A stretch of DNA of 64,000 nucleotides from Microcyclospora pomicola (taxonomy: Eukaryota; Ascomycota; Dothideomycetes; Capnodiales). A program made the position numbers and the translations under genes. Positions 23,283-34,400 of the stretch are shown here, piece by piece. Within the stretch, counting starts at the first letter, position 1. Each line of letters begins with the position of its first letter. The stretch covers positions 1 to 64,000 of the forward strand of contig NHNY01000023.1 in NCBI GenBank assembly GCA_002786065.1, given 5' to 3'. Under the pieces are notes generated by a model that saw only the letters and a list, made by a program, of their open reading frames with translations, was not told the DNA's origin and made no database searches.

Positions 23283-24221
23283 ATGTCGAAAGGGCACTGC
23301 ACCTGCAGAGGCTTGATCAGTAACGCGCTGATCGCCAGCCCGTCGCGGACATCGCATCTCCCACCCTCCTTTCTACTGCCGGCCTTTGTCCAATCCTCTG
23401 CCTTTTCTACTTCTGCGCCTCTCTCCGCTCGCAAGGATGGCAATCCAAACCGCGGCGTCTCCGCGCTCCGACGCACCGGCCTGAACAAGAAACAGCGCCT
23501 TTCAGTCACGGACAAGTTCCTCGCCCGCGGCCTCCCTAAACCCGTCCTTGATCCTGCCAAGCGCTCAGTAGTCGAGGTGGATCCCGAGCATGGGCTGTGG
23601 CAGTTCTTCTCGCAGGAGGGGACGGCGTTCGACACGCCGACGGAGATGGCGGCGCATGGACGGGAATGGACGGTGGAGGAGTTGACCGTCAAGGACTGGG
23701 ATGACCTGCATCGGCTATGGTGGGTGTGTGCCAAGGAGAAGAATCGGCTGGTGACGGGAGAATATGACCGGAAACGATCGGCAGGAGGCAAGGGCATGTA
23801 CGGAGAGTACGAATATCAGACGAGGATGGATACCGTAAGTGCTTGGACAGAATGATGGAATGCGGGTTTGGTGAGACTGACTGGCTTCACAGGTTAAGAG
23901 GACCCAGAAGAACATCCGGATCGTGCTGACGACACGGTTCTATGCGTGGGAGGACGCACGGAACGCTGCAATGGACGATCCAGAGGTTGACTTGTACGCG
24001 GATCCGGAGCAGGGTGGACAAGCCTATCTGCCTGGGCAGCAAGAGGAGCAGGTAAGACTAAACCAATCTTAGCAAGATCGAAGGGGTGATCGTGGTCGCT
24101 AATTAGTGAATTCAAGGTGATCGAGAGACGACCAGCGATGGAATCATCGGAGGACAACACAAGCGCTCAAGTACAGTACATTCCCAACGCGCCAACTACT
24201 CGACCTGAGATGCGGGCGTAA
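23283..24221 (+). CDS. MRPL4: Mitochondrial large-subunit ribosomal protein uL29m (MRP-L47 family)
   Basis: Three exons, 23283-23834, 23893-24051 and 24117-24221, giving 271 aa, with introns of 58 and 65 nt. The N-terminus is a mitochondrial presequence rich in Ser, Arg and Ala and without acidic residues for about 45 positions. The family core follows: RRTGLNKKQRLSV near residue 67, then the uL29 signature WDDLHRLWWVCAKEKNRL near residues 140-157, and the basic exon-2 stretch KRTQKNIRIVLTTRFYAWEDA. Length and order fit fungal MRPL4. The protein sits at the exit of the mitoribosome tunnel. The start is the first ATG in frame. The second intron uses the TTCAAG acceptor; other nearby AGs break the frame. 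Confidence 0.9.
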
Positions 24222-24847
24222 GGTTGTTGTAGATTTAGATTGATGCACGATTCGTACTGTACGCATATGTATAAGATGTACTCATAGCGAAATCTCGATC
24301 CCAGCCATCGTGGAGTATCGCGCAGCCATTTCGCGTCCTGACATGAAATTCGGGCAGCAGTGAGACTGGCAATCTCGCATACACATCAGTGGAGATTCAG
24401 CTTGTCAAGAGACGGGATCGTCGAACAATAAGAGCAGGCGATCGTATCAATGTCCCTGAAAAGGCACCCCTCCCGTCATGGCAAGGTCTTGAAGTGATTA
24501 CCTCGATGCTTCGCAGACTAGACTGGGTTATCCATGTATGTAGCCCTTTAGGTACCTACATTATGGTGTACAGTTCTCGACATATATCCTACACCTCGGA
24601 AATATGTAGTCCTTGAAAAGATGGTGAATCACCAGTCTTCCTAAGTCACTCCCTCGTCCTCTTAATCCCTACCATAGTCAGACCCAGACCAGGTGTGTAC
24701 ACTAAGATATGCCCGCCACGAATAGCCTCGTAAGCTCGAATCACGCATCAAACCCCTCTACATCCCGACCCCAATCACCACCTCACTCAATCCATGATCC
24801 AGCCAAGCAAAAACAACCACCACCCGCCAATTCCTCCTCAGAACTCC
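24222..24847. other. Intergenic, no gene seen
   Basis: It separates the uL29m stop from the tRNA-Arg terminator. It includes a C/A-rich stretch around 24700-24845 with no coding signal. Confidence 0.6.
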
Positions 24848-24856
24848 AAAAAAAAA
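24848..24856 (-). terminator. RNA polymerase III terminator of tRNA-Arg
   Basis: A run of nine T on the minus strand, 13 nt after the tRNA 3' end. A shorter T4 lies just before it. This is the usual Pol III stop signal. Confidence 0.8.
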
Positions 24857-24869
24857 GTCCAAAAGAAGA

Positions 24870-25007
24870 CGACCAGCATGGGACTCGAACCCACAACCTT
24901 CCGCTCGCGGCGCCAGCAACCGGGGATCGAAGCCCCCCTGCCATGTGGTGCGCTCCTGTGAAACAAATCGATAGGAGGCGGACGCTCTACCATTGAGCCA
25001 ACCGGCC
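24870..25007 (-). tRNA. tRNA-Arg(CCT) with a 66-nt intron
   Basis: Exons 25007-24972 and 24905-24870 (36 + 36 nt) flank an intron at 24971-24906. The acceptor stem GGCCGGT/GCTGGTC pairs fully, counting G-U pairs. The D arm is GCTC/GAGC, the anticodon stem TCCGC/GCGGA, and the T arm GTGGG-TTCGAGT-CCCAT. The discriminator base is G, as usual for Arg. The loop C-T-CCT-A-A gives anticodon CCT, reading AGG. The intron sits after position 37, the canonical site, and contains AGGAG, which can pair with the loop CTCCT as tRNA introns commonly do. The internal promoter boxes are TGGCTCAATGG (A) and GGTTCGAGTCC (B). At 66 nt the intron is long for a nuclear tRNA and contains its own G4/C4 hairpin. Confidence 0.88.
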
Positions 25008-25428
25008 CGGAGATGGGGCGGAGAAAATTCCGGCACAGCACCGAGGCGCTGTGATTGGTAGAGCAGAAATTTTGGAAAAATATATTACTTGTTTTCTTTG
25101 TGGCTGGGGAAGTGTGGGGGAAAATGAGGAGTTGTGGTATATCTATACTTTATTGTCTGGTTATGGGATAAAGTATGCATTGCTTTCGAAGGTCAAGATG
25201 TCGAAGGACATGCGATGGTAGACTAGCGCAGCGGAATGTTTGCGTTCGGTACTAAAGTGGGATATGACACCCTACGAAGACGTGACCCGAGAGCGAAAGA
25301 TGTAAAGCCAGGTTCATCTTGAGAGTAATGAATCAAAGCACTGCGGGTTTGAGATAGTGGTTTCAAGGTCTCAGCAACCCGCAGTACTCCACAGATATCC
25401 ACAGACATCTGAACCCCAGTCTGCATGT
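25008..25428. other. Intergenic, no gene seen
   Basis: It lies between the tRNA 5' end and the stop of the transporter gene, both on the minus strand. No repeat or coding signal. Confidence 0.6.
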
Positions 25429-27168
25429 TCAAGTACGAACCTCAACCACACTTCCCCTGCGCAAGTTCTGCTTCACCTCGAAGTCGACACGTGGACCCTT
25501 GTACTCCTTCCTGCCACGCACGAAGTACCAGATGGTGCTCAGGATCATGACGCCGCCGGTCACAACGACACTGTAGTTCATCGACGCGGCATCGACGGGT
25601 GTGGCGGGTGGCCAGACGGACCAGAAGATGACGAAGATCATGTAGCTAGATTTGGCAATAGTTAGTTGTTGATGTAAGGTATGGAGCAAGATGTGGACTC
25701 ACCAGCAAGCATAGGCATTGTTTATAATGCCGAAAATCCCGGGCAAGTGCCACGGGCCCCAGACCAGGCGGAAATTCACTACAGATACGACTTCATCATA
25801 GCTCGGCGGCTGATCCGCGTCGATCGTGTTCTCCGTCTTTTCTCCCGTCACTGCCTCGTCCGGGGGATGGGAATCTGCATCGGTGCCATTTGGTAGGACA
25901 TTCCCCTTGATTCTGTGGTACAGCAACAATGCCGATGGGATGAAGTATGATCCGTAGAATCCGGTGATAGTCAAGGAGATCACATCGTTGAATGCAGTGT
26001 ACGATCCGACGTAAATGAGCGTGAGAAGTGCCGCAATCACGGTGACGAGGAAGACGGCATTGACTGGAACCTGAGTGCGTGTGTTAACTTTGCTAATCCA
26101 GCGAGAGAAGGGCAGCCCACGATCACGCGCAAAACTCCACGTCATTCGTGACGCTGTAGTCGTGATGCCGATAGAGCACGCCCATGTCAAGGCCAGGACA
26201 ACGACTGCCATGAAGGTCGCCCCAGCGATGTTCGGCACACTGTCAGCGAAGACTTGGATAAAGGGAAACCCAGTCTTGGTTTCCAACACTGTATCAACGT
26301 TGGGCCCAAGACAATACAGGATGGTGATCATCATGGCGAAACCGATTCCTCCATTGATCAACATAGCGCCGAGAATCGCTCGAGGGATGGTAATGGCTGC
26401 GTTCGCAACCTCCTCGGCAAGATGAACGGAAGCATCTGCGCCAACAAACGTGGCAACGTTACCAAGGAAGCCAACGCAGTAGCTTAATCCCTGGGTAGGC
26501 CAGCCGCCTGTGTTCAACGCGGTCAACCAGACCGTCGAGTTAGAGCTGAGGGTCGGCGTCATGACCAGCAGAGTGACCAGAATGGCGAAAAAGCCTGCAA
26601 TGTGGAAGACCAAGATGAAGATCTCGAACCGCGGCAGCCAGGCCGGAATGACCGTGTTCACGAAGATACATACGGCAATCACAGCCCAAGTGATCAGGGT
26701 GCCTTGCCACATCTTGCCCTCGTACTGTGGGTAGTCCAAGACCACGATGCCCTGGATGATGGTGCCAGCAAAGAGCGTCTCGGTTGCTACGGTTGCGATC
26801 CAGGCCAAAGAGGTCAGCCATCCAACGACATAGCTCCCGACGGTCTTGTACCTGGCGGGCGCAAGCATGTAGACCCAGTAGTACTGTCCAGCGGCGATCG
26901 GAGCCATTGATGCCAGTTCCGAGATAACAGTGTACACGGAGAGCGTGCTGGACCACGCGATGATGAAACCATAGATTGCGCCGGCGGGGCCTCCATTCTC
27001 GAACGCTTGAGCGAAGAGAGCGAGAACAGTTTCCCAGGTGATGAGCTCGCAGACAGCGAAGGCGAACAGCGAGAGCAGTCCGAAGCGGCGTTTCAACACT
27101 TGTTTCTTGCCCAGCAAAGCAAGAACATCCGCGTCTGCGTTTTTCGCCTCGACGATTGGTTCGGCCAT
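25429..27168 (-). CDS. APC-superfamily amino-acid/choline/GABA-type permease
   Basis: Exons 27168-25703 and 25645-25429 with a 57-nt intron (GTGAGT...CTAG), giving 560 aa. About 12 hydrophobic segments fill residues 35-530, with a soluble N-terminus and a polar loop near 430-460 (DADSHPPDEAVTGEKTENT). The opening RRFGLLSLFAFAVCELITWE and the pattern of Gly and Pro residues through the first helices fit the fungal amino-acid/choline transporter group, which includes yeast HNM1 and UGA4. The likely role is H+-coupled uptake of a small nitrogen compound across the plasma or vacuolar membrane. The substrate cannot be told from sequence. The start is the first ATG in the frame (MAEPIVEA). GABA uptake would be consistent with the succinate-semialdehyde dehydrogenase gene 33 kb away, but that is too far to count as linkage. 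Confidence 0.88.
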
Positions 27169-27892
27169 GGTGAGGTGTGCTGACACGATCGCACGGAAGA
27201 TAAAAGTCAAGTTGTGTCTGCAAGATGAAAGATCTCAATGTATAGATTTGAGCAATAGGCAAAAGTATGTCGGCACGAACTCCATGAGATGCTGCGTGCT
27301 GCTCCCCAGATAATGTCCGCAATCGGGAAACGAACCGTTTGAGGATATCAGACGTCGAATCTGTCGAGAAAATAGTGAAACGAGAGACAGAGGAGAAAGC
27401 TGTCTGTCGGTGTGCTTTTTGTAAGAAGGGAGATACCACGAATTGCTAGCGCAAGCCAAAGTCCAGGTAGCTAGCCCCGCCCCCGAAGTCGCCTCAATGA
27501 TGCAGAGAGGTAGGGTGTAGTAGTGCAGACATGGATGGTTCGTAGTAGTTAGTGCATCGAGGCTCAGCTCTCCCCTGCTCCCAGTGACAGACAGGACGTG
27601 GCGTCCATGCGCCAAACACCGAGCTGAACAATGAAGCGCGGACGCTCCCGGCGTGGGGGAAAAAACGTGCGGTCGCGTGACAGTCTGCAGGGCTTGCTTT
27701 ACATGGAAACTGACGGGTGGAGGTTGTAAGTATGTGAGAACGATGTCTCGCATCTGTGTGCTGTGACCTAGATACAGGATGAAGACATAGAATCATGAGT
27801 ATCATCGATACAATACTGTACATTGCGGTCTGAACGTCCAACATCATACAGGTCTGTCGGTTCAGAGCCGAGAGAAAGCATATCAAGCTTTT
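27169..27892. other. Intergenic, promoter side of the permease
   Basis: It holds the permease promoter and the RAD4 3' end; both genes are on the minus strand. Only short overlapping frames are seen. Confidence 0.6.
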
Positions 27893-27944
27893 TCAAGATC
27901 TAGCCTTGGTCCTTGCCGTAGTCCGGCGAGGCTTGACAACCTCC

Positions 27945-27979
<35 letters not shown>

Positions 27980-30900
27980 ATCATCATCTGCAGCCATCCC
28001 GTCACTGGTCTCGCCGTCGTCCATATCCGTCTCCGACGCCGCTGCAAAGTACTGACTTTTCTTCGGGGTCGACTTCTTAGCGCTAGCCTTGACAGCTACA
28101 GGGGTTCTCTTGCGCGAAGATGGTGGGATGACAACTTTCGGTGAGATGGCTTTACGTATGGCTTTCCCACGAGCTTTCGTCTTCTTGGGAGAGGGTGGGG
28201 AAGGAGGAGGTAGATCGAGCTCGGAAGACGACACAGAGTCGGCTTGACCGCCCACATTGACGTCGTTTTCGGCGGCGTGGAGAGATTGCAACGAGACTGG
28301 CGTGATGGGCGCTTGGCTCTTCGCCGGCAAGTGTGTCGAGTCGTCAAGGGCGTCTTCTTCGACGAGGAAGCCGCCGTGTTGATCGTCCTCAGCTCGATGA
28401 CTGTGTTCATCGCCATCCTCATCTGCTTCGGCAAGAAATCCACCACCCTCAGCTTCTTCGGCAGTGTCTTGCACAGTCTTGACGCGCTGGTGCTGCGGCA
28501 ACTCTTCCTCATCATATCCGGGTGGAAAGAACCCTCCGCCTCCCTGATCTTCATCGTGACCGTCTAGTTCAGCATCCATTTTGGAGTCCACTCCAGTGCG
28601 TGCAGGAAAGGGATCAGCCTCGTCTGCGCCAGCACCCTTGATTCTGTCCAAAACTCGCAGGGCAAGCAACATCTTGCGCCAAAGGCTTAGACTCAATGCC
28701 GTTCGTTTCGTGTCTGCCTTGCGCTTGATTTCCTTCTGATCCGCTTTCCAGGCGTCTCGTACCAGCATCTCATGTTCCTCTGCCACCACTACACCCGTGA
28801 GCACGGGTACAGCACGCTGCTTACCGAACTCAAATCCCGTACATGCTTCCGCGTAGTCGATGTCAAGCTTCCGGCAGAGTTTAGCAGAGCCTTTGAGCGG
28901 TAGATGGACGGCGCCTTTCGGCACCATGGTAGGGACGTAGACATCCATGTTCCCAAATGCATTCTTCGGTATTACACCATCCTCGATGGGCGGTGGAATG
29001 ATCCAGTCCGTTTGCTCCCTACTATACAAGCCCTGCTGCAGCTTCTCACCCGTTTCACGTAGCGCCTCTTCCATCTCACGCTTCCGAATCAACGTGACGG
29101 CGCGCATGGGTACCAACTTCATAGGGTGCTCGCCGACCTTCAGCTCTCGCCCTTCCTTGTGCCATGACTCAACAGTCTTGCATGCGGCGACGTCTTTTCT
29201 GAGGAAGACTGGGTGTTCCTTCGCCTTATCTCCCTTCCCTGCCATGAAACTCCTCACAGGCTCGGCACCTGGGATGATGGCTTCTTCGCGACGAAGATGC
29301 TGCTCGAGCACGAACTCGGCGGACTGCTTGTACCACTGCAGTGATTCTTTCTCGACCTCCTTGACTTCTTTAGAAGGCTTGAAAGGTTTGAGATCGAGTC
29401 GGTCCTCGAGCTTATCGGCCGCTGTACGCTTCTTCTCTGGCCGATCATATGGCGACATGACAGTACGGAACCAGTCATACTCTTCGTACCTCTTAACCTT
29501 GCCATGTCGATTATAGATCGGCACTTTCTCGACGGGCAAGCGTACCCCTTTCGTCTTTCCAGGCAGCTGATGTCTTTTCAAATATCGCACCGTGACATCC
29601 TTCGCCGAGCCATCGGCGGAATATGCGATGGTATAGCACATGACCTGTTTTGCGTGCTCGGCCTTCTTGCCGCGTGGCTCGAAAGCTTGAACCAGGTCGT
29701 CATTCGAACCTATGGTGGAGAGAACAACGGGATCTATGGGAATGTATTTGTTCGATACCGTCGAACATGCCTCAATCCAATAGTTGGGAAACGCAAGATC
29801 GGAGTCGTATTTCTTGTTCGGCTTCCTCTTGGGTGTGGATGGTGTAACATCGACAACAGACAGGTCGTCATTGTTGTCCTCGTCTCCAGACTTTGTATCA
29901 GGCTCGGAATCTATATCGGTAAGTGGACTGTCTGAGTCGTCTATGTTGATCGGCTTGCCCTTATCACCTCTTGTCGAAGCACGCTGGGTCTTTTTGGGGG
30001 CCAGTCCTTTCTGAGGCTTCTCCAACGCCGTCGTCCTCACTTGCGGCTTTTCCGCCTTTTGAGACTCAGGTTCCGGCTTCTCAACTTTGATCTCTCTCTT
30101 AGGACGCTTGGGTTCTGCCTCTTCTGCCTTGCTCCACCCAAACCCGATCGGCTGTAGGTTGGCTACCATCCGTGCCTCTACTCCTAGCCCACGTAACAAT
30201 GCGACGAAAAGCTGTGCACCAACATCGCGAGACCCCTCACACTCCTGAGCAAGCCTCAGAAATTGCTTCTTGTTATCGACTCTCTCGCCATGCTCTTCTG
30301 GATCTTCATGCTGTTTCTGCCACTCTTTGACTTCGAACTGCAGCCTTCTCAAAGGCTTGTAACCTTGCTTGCGCAATCCTGGCGTCGTAATCGTGAATCG
30401 CTTTCTCCAGTACGAAGCCAGCACCTTCAACAATCTCAGCAAAGGGTCGCCATGGCTCAGATCCGGCACACCGTGCTCCAGGTGCGATGCATCCACGTTC
30501 CAATCTCTGCCCGAGCTCTGCTCCTTGCCTTTCCTCCGACCTTTCTTGCCCTTGCTCGCCTTCGCAGCCAGCTCGCGCCTCCTTGCCTCCATCTCCTCCT
30601 TACTCAACAGACCCATCCCCTCCCGCCAGCGCGAGACCTCTTGCCGAACTCCACCCGGCAGTCCGTCCACCAAGGTTCTTTGTACCTCCGTGTCATTCAA
30701 CCACGCATTGCGCACTGTATTATGCCACAGTAACGCCTGTACATGCAGGCAGTGCGCATGAATACGCACCTGCCGCTCTCTTTTCGATGGTCCTTTCTTG
30801 TTCAGCCCTGCTGATACCGTCGGCTCGATATACGTTCCATCATCCTTGATCGAGATGGACACATCGCCGATTTCTGTCTCTGGCCGTTCTGTAAGGACGG

Positions 30901-31249
30901 AGTCGTCCTGCATGGCACTCTCCCAGTGCATCCCATCTTCTCCATCGTCTTCGTCATCACTACCACCTCCGTTTCCTGCAGAGTTCAACTTCTGTCGCTT
31001 CGCCGGAAGAACGTCCTCGAATTCATCGCTGTCGGCTTCACTCAACGAGGAGTCGTCATCCTCATCGTCCTCGAGACTGGCGAGCTGTCTCTTACTCTCT
31101 GCGAGCGAGCGGACCTTCTTGTCAGGCGCATCGACCGCGTCGAACAGGGTGGTCTTGGGTTTCTTTGCAGGTGTGCGACTGGTGGATGGCGAAGGTGCTG
31201 GAGAAGGATCGCGCTCACGTTGTCGTTTGCGGGCAACGAATGGGGGCAT
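27893..31249 (-). CDS. RAD4: Rad4/XPC-type nucleotide-excision-repair damage sensor
   Basis: One exon of 1118 aa. Rad4, with Rad23, finds helix-distorting lesions and starts nucleotide excision repair. The N-terminus is basic and acidic in alternation, as in nuclear proteins. The transglutaminase-like fold begins near residue 165 (HCLHVQALLWHNTVRNAW) and resumes near 490-510 (YWIEACS, YIPIDPV), with a long disordered insert between. The beta-hairpin domains follow: BHD1/2 near 680-760 and BHD3 with NAFGNMDVYVPTMVP near 766. These are the family's DNA-gripping elements. The C-terminus ends in a run of about 12 Glu and a basic tail (KPRRTTARTKARS). The start is the ATG of MPPFVARKRQRER. The protein is longer than yeast Rad4 (754 aa) because of the inserts and tail. 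Confidence 0.93.
27941..27988. repeat. CTT/GAA-type microsatellite inside RAD4
   Basis: A run of CTC, CTT and ATC triplets, which on the minus strand encodes the poly-Glu tract near the Rad4 C-terminus. A length change in steps of three would alter only the Glu count. Confidence 0.75.
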
Positions 31250-31827
31250 TATGCAGAGGCACACCGATCAGTTGCACATCATCCTTGTATGGCCTGGCCT
31301 TCCTACAATCAGGATTGCAGGTACATGTACATGAAACTATCGCTGCACGCAAGCAGTTCTGTGCCTCTTGTACCTGGTTGCATGACATCATGAAGCCGTG
31401 ATGGCCAAATTTGGCCGAGCTTGTTGTCTCACGCGTTCACGCGTTCAGACCCTTTGAAGATGAGCTCCGCTATATTGATCTTAGGATTCCATCTGTTGTC
31501 GGGGTAGACCTTTCATTCTCTCTCGCATTCCTGTTCGTAAGAGCGTAGGATTCACCTTGTCCTCAGCACGCGGCCAAACTGATATGACTGGATTTGGAAG
31601 ACCTGAGATGACGTCAGAAAGAAGTCCACACGGTAGAGCTATGCAGAGTGTGCTGGTAGTACAGTAGTACACCGTATTTCAGCTGGTCGATGGTGGTCAA
31701 CACCCTACTGGGTCTTCATTTCTGCTGCTTGCCGGCATATATCTAAGCTACCTTAGTGCGTGATCCTCGACTGCACTTTTCCAGGTTCCAATTGAGCGAT
31801 CATCATTCAGCAGTTCTCATACCCGAG
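31250..31827. other. Divergent intergenic region
   Basis: Shared upstream region of RAD4 (-) and the SnoaL-like gene (+), about 580 bp. No gene is seen. Confidence 0.6.
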
Positions 31828-32365
31828 ATGGCCACCAATGAAGCCCACCACGTTCCAAACGCATTCGATTACATTGCCATCCAGAACACTCTTGCACGCT
31901 ACTGTATTGCACTAGATACGAAAGACTTCGAACTTCTCAAGCAAGTCTTCGTCGAGGATGTCGAGACCATCTACCCGTTCAAAGGCTCCATCAACGGAGT
32001 CCAGAACGTAGCTGATGCGATCAAGAAACGGCAAGTCGAACGCAGCCGATGATACTCTCGTACTGACGACGTGTGCGAACAGACTGACACCGATCACGTC
32101 TCAACATGCATTGAGCACTCAGACCATCACGATAGCTGAGGATGGTCAGTCGGCGGAAGCTACAACGTATTTCACCGGCATCCATTTCGGAAAGGGGAAG
32201 TGGGAGGGTAAGGAGGTCACGGCTTGGGGGAAGTATGTGGATGTGCTGAAGCTCTTCGAGAGCAGTCCTGAGGTGCCCGGAGCGAGTGGTAAGTGGAGGG
32301 TCGTGAAGCGTGAATGCGGGTTTATGGGTCGACTTGGCGAAGAAGGCGTGATGGAAGGCGAATGA
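31828..32365 (+). CDS. SnoaL-like (NTF2-fold) domain protein
   Basis: Exons 31828-32030 and 32083-32365, giving 161 aa. The intron is of the rare GC-AG class: donor GCAAGT, branch TACTGAC, acceptor CAG, 52 nt. Reading it this way joins the conserved order ...AIKKR-LTPITSQHALSTQT, as in related fungal proteins; no GT donor nearby keeps the frame. The family opening (YIAIQNTLARYCIALDTKD) and the later HALSTQTI and TYFTGIHFG segments fit the SnoaL-like fold, about 130-160 aa, used by dehydratases, cyclases and many proteins of unknown activity. There is no signal peptide. The substrate is unknown. It lies divergent to RAD4 and convergent with the small Cys-rich gene. Confidence 0.82.
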
Positions 32366-32671
32366 ATGTACGATCATTTCTCGTCAAATTAGCCAAGAAC
32401 CTAGGTCTCTATTGGAGATCATGTCGATTTTGGATGCCGCAGCTGGGTTTACACGAATCATACTGTCAAGTCGTCTACATTGCTTATGCGTAGAAAGCAG
32501 GCAAGCATCAGATCAAAACTCTCGGCAGCGCAAGGCTCAGGTACCACAAATCTCGAACTCCTGGTTCTCAAGCGTTCATAATTTCGTTCAAACTACTTGT
32601 CAACTCGACCATCTCCCACGGTATCCCCATCCTCAACTCAGAACTGATTTTGCCAGCAAAAACAGTCTCAT
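32366..32671. other. Convergent spacer
   Basis: 306 bp between the ends of the SnoaL-like gene (+) and the small Cys-rich gene (-). Nothing is seen in it. Confidence 0.6.
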
Positions 32672-33034
32672 CACAGGATCACGCATTTGTTCTTATCGTC
32701 CTCCCACTGCTCTCGCCGCTTCTTCTGGCGCTCCTTGTCTCGCGCACTACCCCTGGATCCCGCTGGCGGGCGTTTGAACGCACGCTTCTGGCGTCGGATC
32801 TGTTCGTCTTTGGCCTCTTTCTCTTTGCACCTTGGGCAGATACCTCTCGCCTCGATCTCCTCGGTGTGCTTAGAGCATGCCTCCTTGTCTTCTGCGTTGC
32901 ACTCCTCGAGGACGGTGATGTATGAGTGGTCGCAGCGATCTGGAGCAGGCAGACGGTTAGCTTGGTCAAGCGAGCTCGACGCATTGTATCGATTGAGATT
33001 CGAACTTACATATAATCTCTCTCATGAGACACAT
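32672..33034 (-). CDS. Small Cys-rich, basic protein ending in CVIL
   Basis: Exons 33034-33010 and 32940-32672, with a 69-nt intron (GTAAGT, GCTAAC branch, CAG acceptor), giving 97 aa. The N-terminal half has Cys pairs and His (YRCDHSYITVLEECN, then C...H, then ICPRCKEKE) suggestive of a small zinc-binding module. The second half is very basic and helical (QKRAFKRPP..., RQKKRREQWEDD). The last four residues are C-V-I-L, a CaaX-type box whose final Leu favours geranylgeranylation, next to a polybasic stretch as in membrane-anchored small GTPases. The start MCL... resembles other small fungal proteins. An upstream in-frame ATG at 33154 would add 40 residues and cannot be excluded. No function is known to me. 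Confidence 0.65.
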
Positions 33035-33417
33035 CTTGAAGTCGCTCTTTGGGCTCTGGTCTGGCGATATCGAGGGATGTCTGGTCAGAGTGCCACTTGC
33101 TCTGTTGATGCTAGAACCCCAACGACTGCGAACATGTAGGCCTTGATATAGCATACCACCGTTCTCCAGGTGTGAAGCTGTCCATCATTGCGGCGGTGTC
33201 CAACGAGTACTAGAGTTCTCGAGGTGAATTTCACACGTCGAACGTGCGATAGTTGATGCAGCTTGCGCTTCTCTTTGTGAAGATTGTATATATAGAGCAC
33301 TCAAAGGCTGGCATTATCTGCTCACGCTCACATTTGCTGTGCTTGCCCATTGTGCAAACAGGTTCTGGTCAACTCCAGATCAGGTCGGTCATGGATACAG
33401 CAGGTTCCACGAGAATG
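33035..33417. other. Intergenic, no gene seen
   Basis: It lies between two minus-strand genes and holds the promoter of the small Cys-rich gene. An upstream in-frame ATG (33154) lies here. Confidence 0.55.
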
Positions 33418-34400
33418 TTACACAACCAACTTCACCTTTAGCTTATCTCCCTCAACGATCTCCTTCTTCTTCGCATCACCACACAGCTCCACCAGATCCC
33501 ATGTGCAGTTCACATATCGTGCACCGAGCCACTCGCGGCGTTCTTTGCTCAAATACACCATCGAATCCGCGCACAGTTGTGGCGTCTCGGTGAAGATCGC
33601 CTTCATCTCGGGAGCCATGCCTTCACCGTTCCCGACGATGTCGGTCAGCATGTTTCCTGGGTGCACGGAGAATGCGATCACGCCATCTTTGCTGTATTCA
33701 GAGTCCACGAACTCCATCAGCCGCGTGACGGCGAGCTTGGAGGTTTGATAGGCAGATACGGTTGGGCTGCGGAGATGTGCTCCGACGGACGAGATGGTGA
33801 TCAAGGTCTTCAGCTCAGACTTTAGCAGCAGCGGTAGGCAGGCGCGTGTGATGAGATATGGACCGCGGAGGTTGACGTTCATGATTTGCCACCAATCGTC
33901 CGGGTCGGACTCGGCGATAGACGCCTGGCTGCCCAGGATGCCGGCGTTGTTGATCACGATGTCGAGCCTGCCAAATGCCTCGTTGATTGCAGCGGCTGCT
34001 TTCTCCACGCTGGCTTGATCGCTGACGTCCAGTGCCAGACCTAGGACCTTTGGTTCGGGGCGTTTCGCATCGACGGCAGCTTGCTTGATGGCTGCTTCTG
34101 TGCTTGACATGTCGCCTCTCGCGCCCACGGCGATATAGCTGGCTCCGGCTTTGGCGAAGGAGATGGCGATGGCCTTGCCGACGCCTTTGGAAGCCCCTGT
34201 CACGAAGACTGCCTTACCACTCAGATCTGCCTTGGTGGGGTCGATTCCGGCATAAGTGTCGTTGTGGACTTCCTTGGTCATGGTGTAATCACCTGCATCT
34301 CGCTGTCAGATGGAGACGCTGGAGGCTGGCGACATCATTGCCTTCACACCCACTTACCAGGGCCCTCAAGAAAGTTCGCTGTTCCTTTGGGAGGCGGCAT
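33418..34400 (-). CDS. Short-chain dehydrogenase/reductase (classical SDR)
   Basis: Exons 34400-34358 and 34292-33418 around a 65-nt intron (GTAAGT...GCAG), giving 305 aa. The short first exon (MPPPKGTANFLEGP) joins in frame to DYTMTKEV, so the ATG at 34281 is internal. The Rossmann nucleotide-binding motif TGASKGVG is at residues 46-53, NNAG at about 129-132, the catalytic Ser in ISSVG near 192, and the YxxxK pair Tyr196/Lys200. All key residues are present. A PG motif after the active site (VHPGNMLTD) fits classical SDRs. It is an NAD(P)(H)-dependent oxidoreductase, probably cytosolic. The substrate cannot be told. No polyketide or other metabolite genes are nearby to suggest a pathway. Confidence 0.88.

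Noticed and set aside
24900-25006. A second, shorter tRNA nested in the tRNA-Arg locus
   Set aside because: An alternative acceptor stem can be drawn with the intron sequence, but its T loop has C where T54 is needed, one acceptor pair fails, and the anticodon loop would be 15 nt.
26540-27439. 299-codon second minus-strand frame overlapping the permease
   Set aside because: Shifted reading of the permease exon. It is Arg/His-rich without hydrophobic segments, while the other frame gives a clean 12-helix transporter.
34258-34281. Start of the SDR gene at the ATG at 34281
   Set aside because: A clean GTAAGT...CAG intron joins an upstream exon beginning at 34400 in frame, so this ATG is internal.
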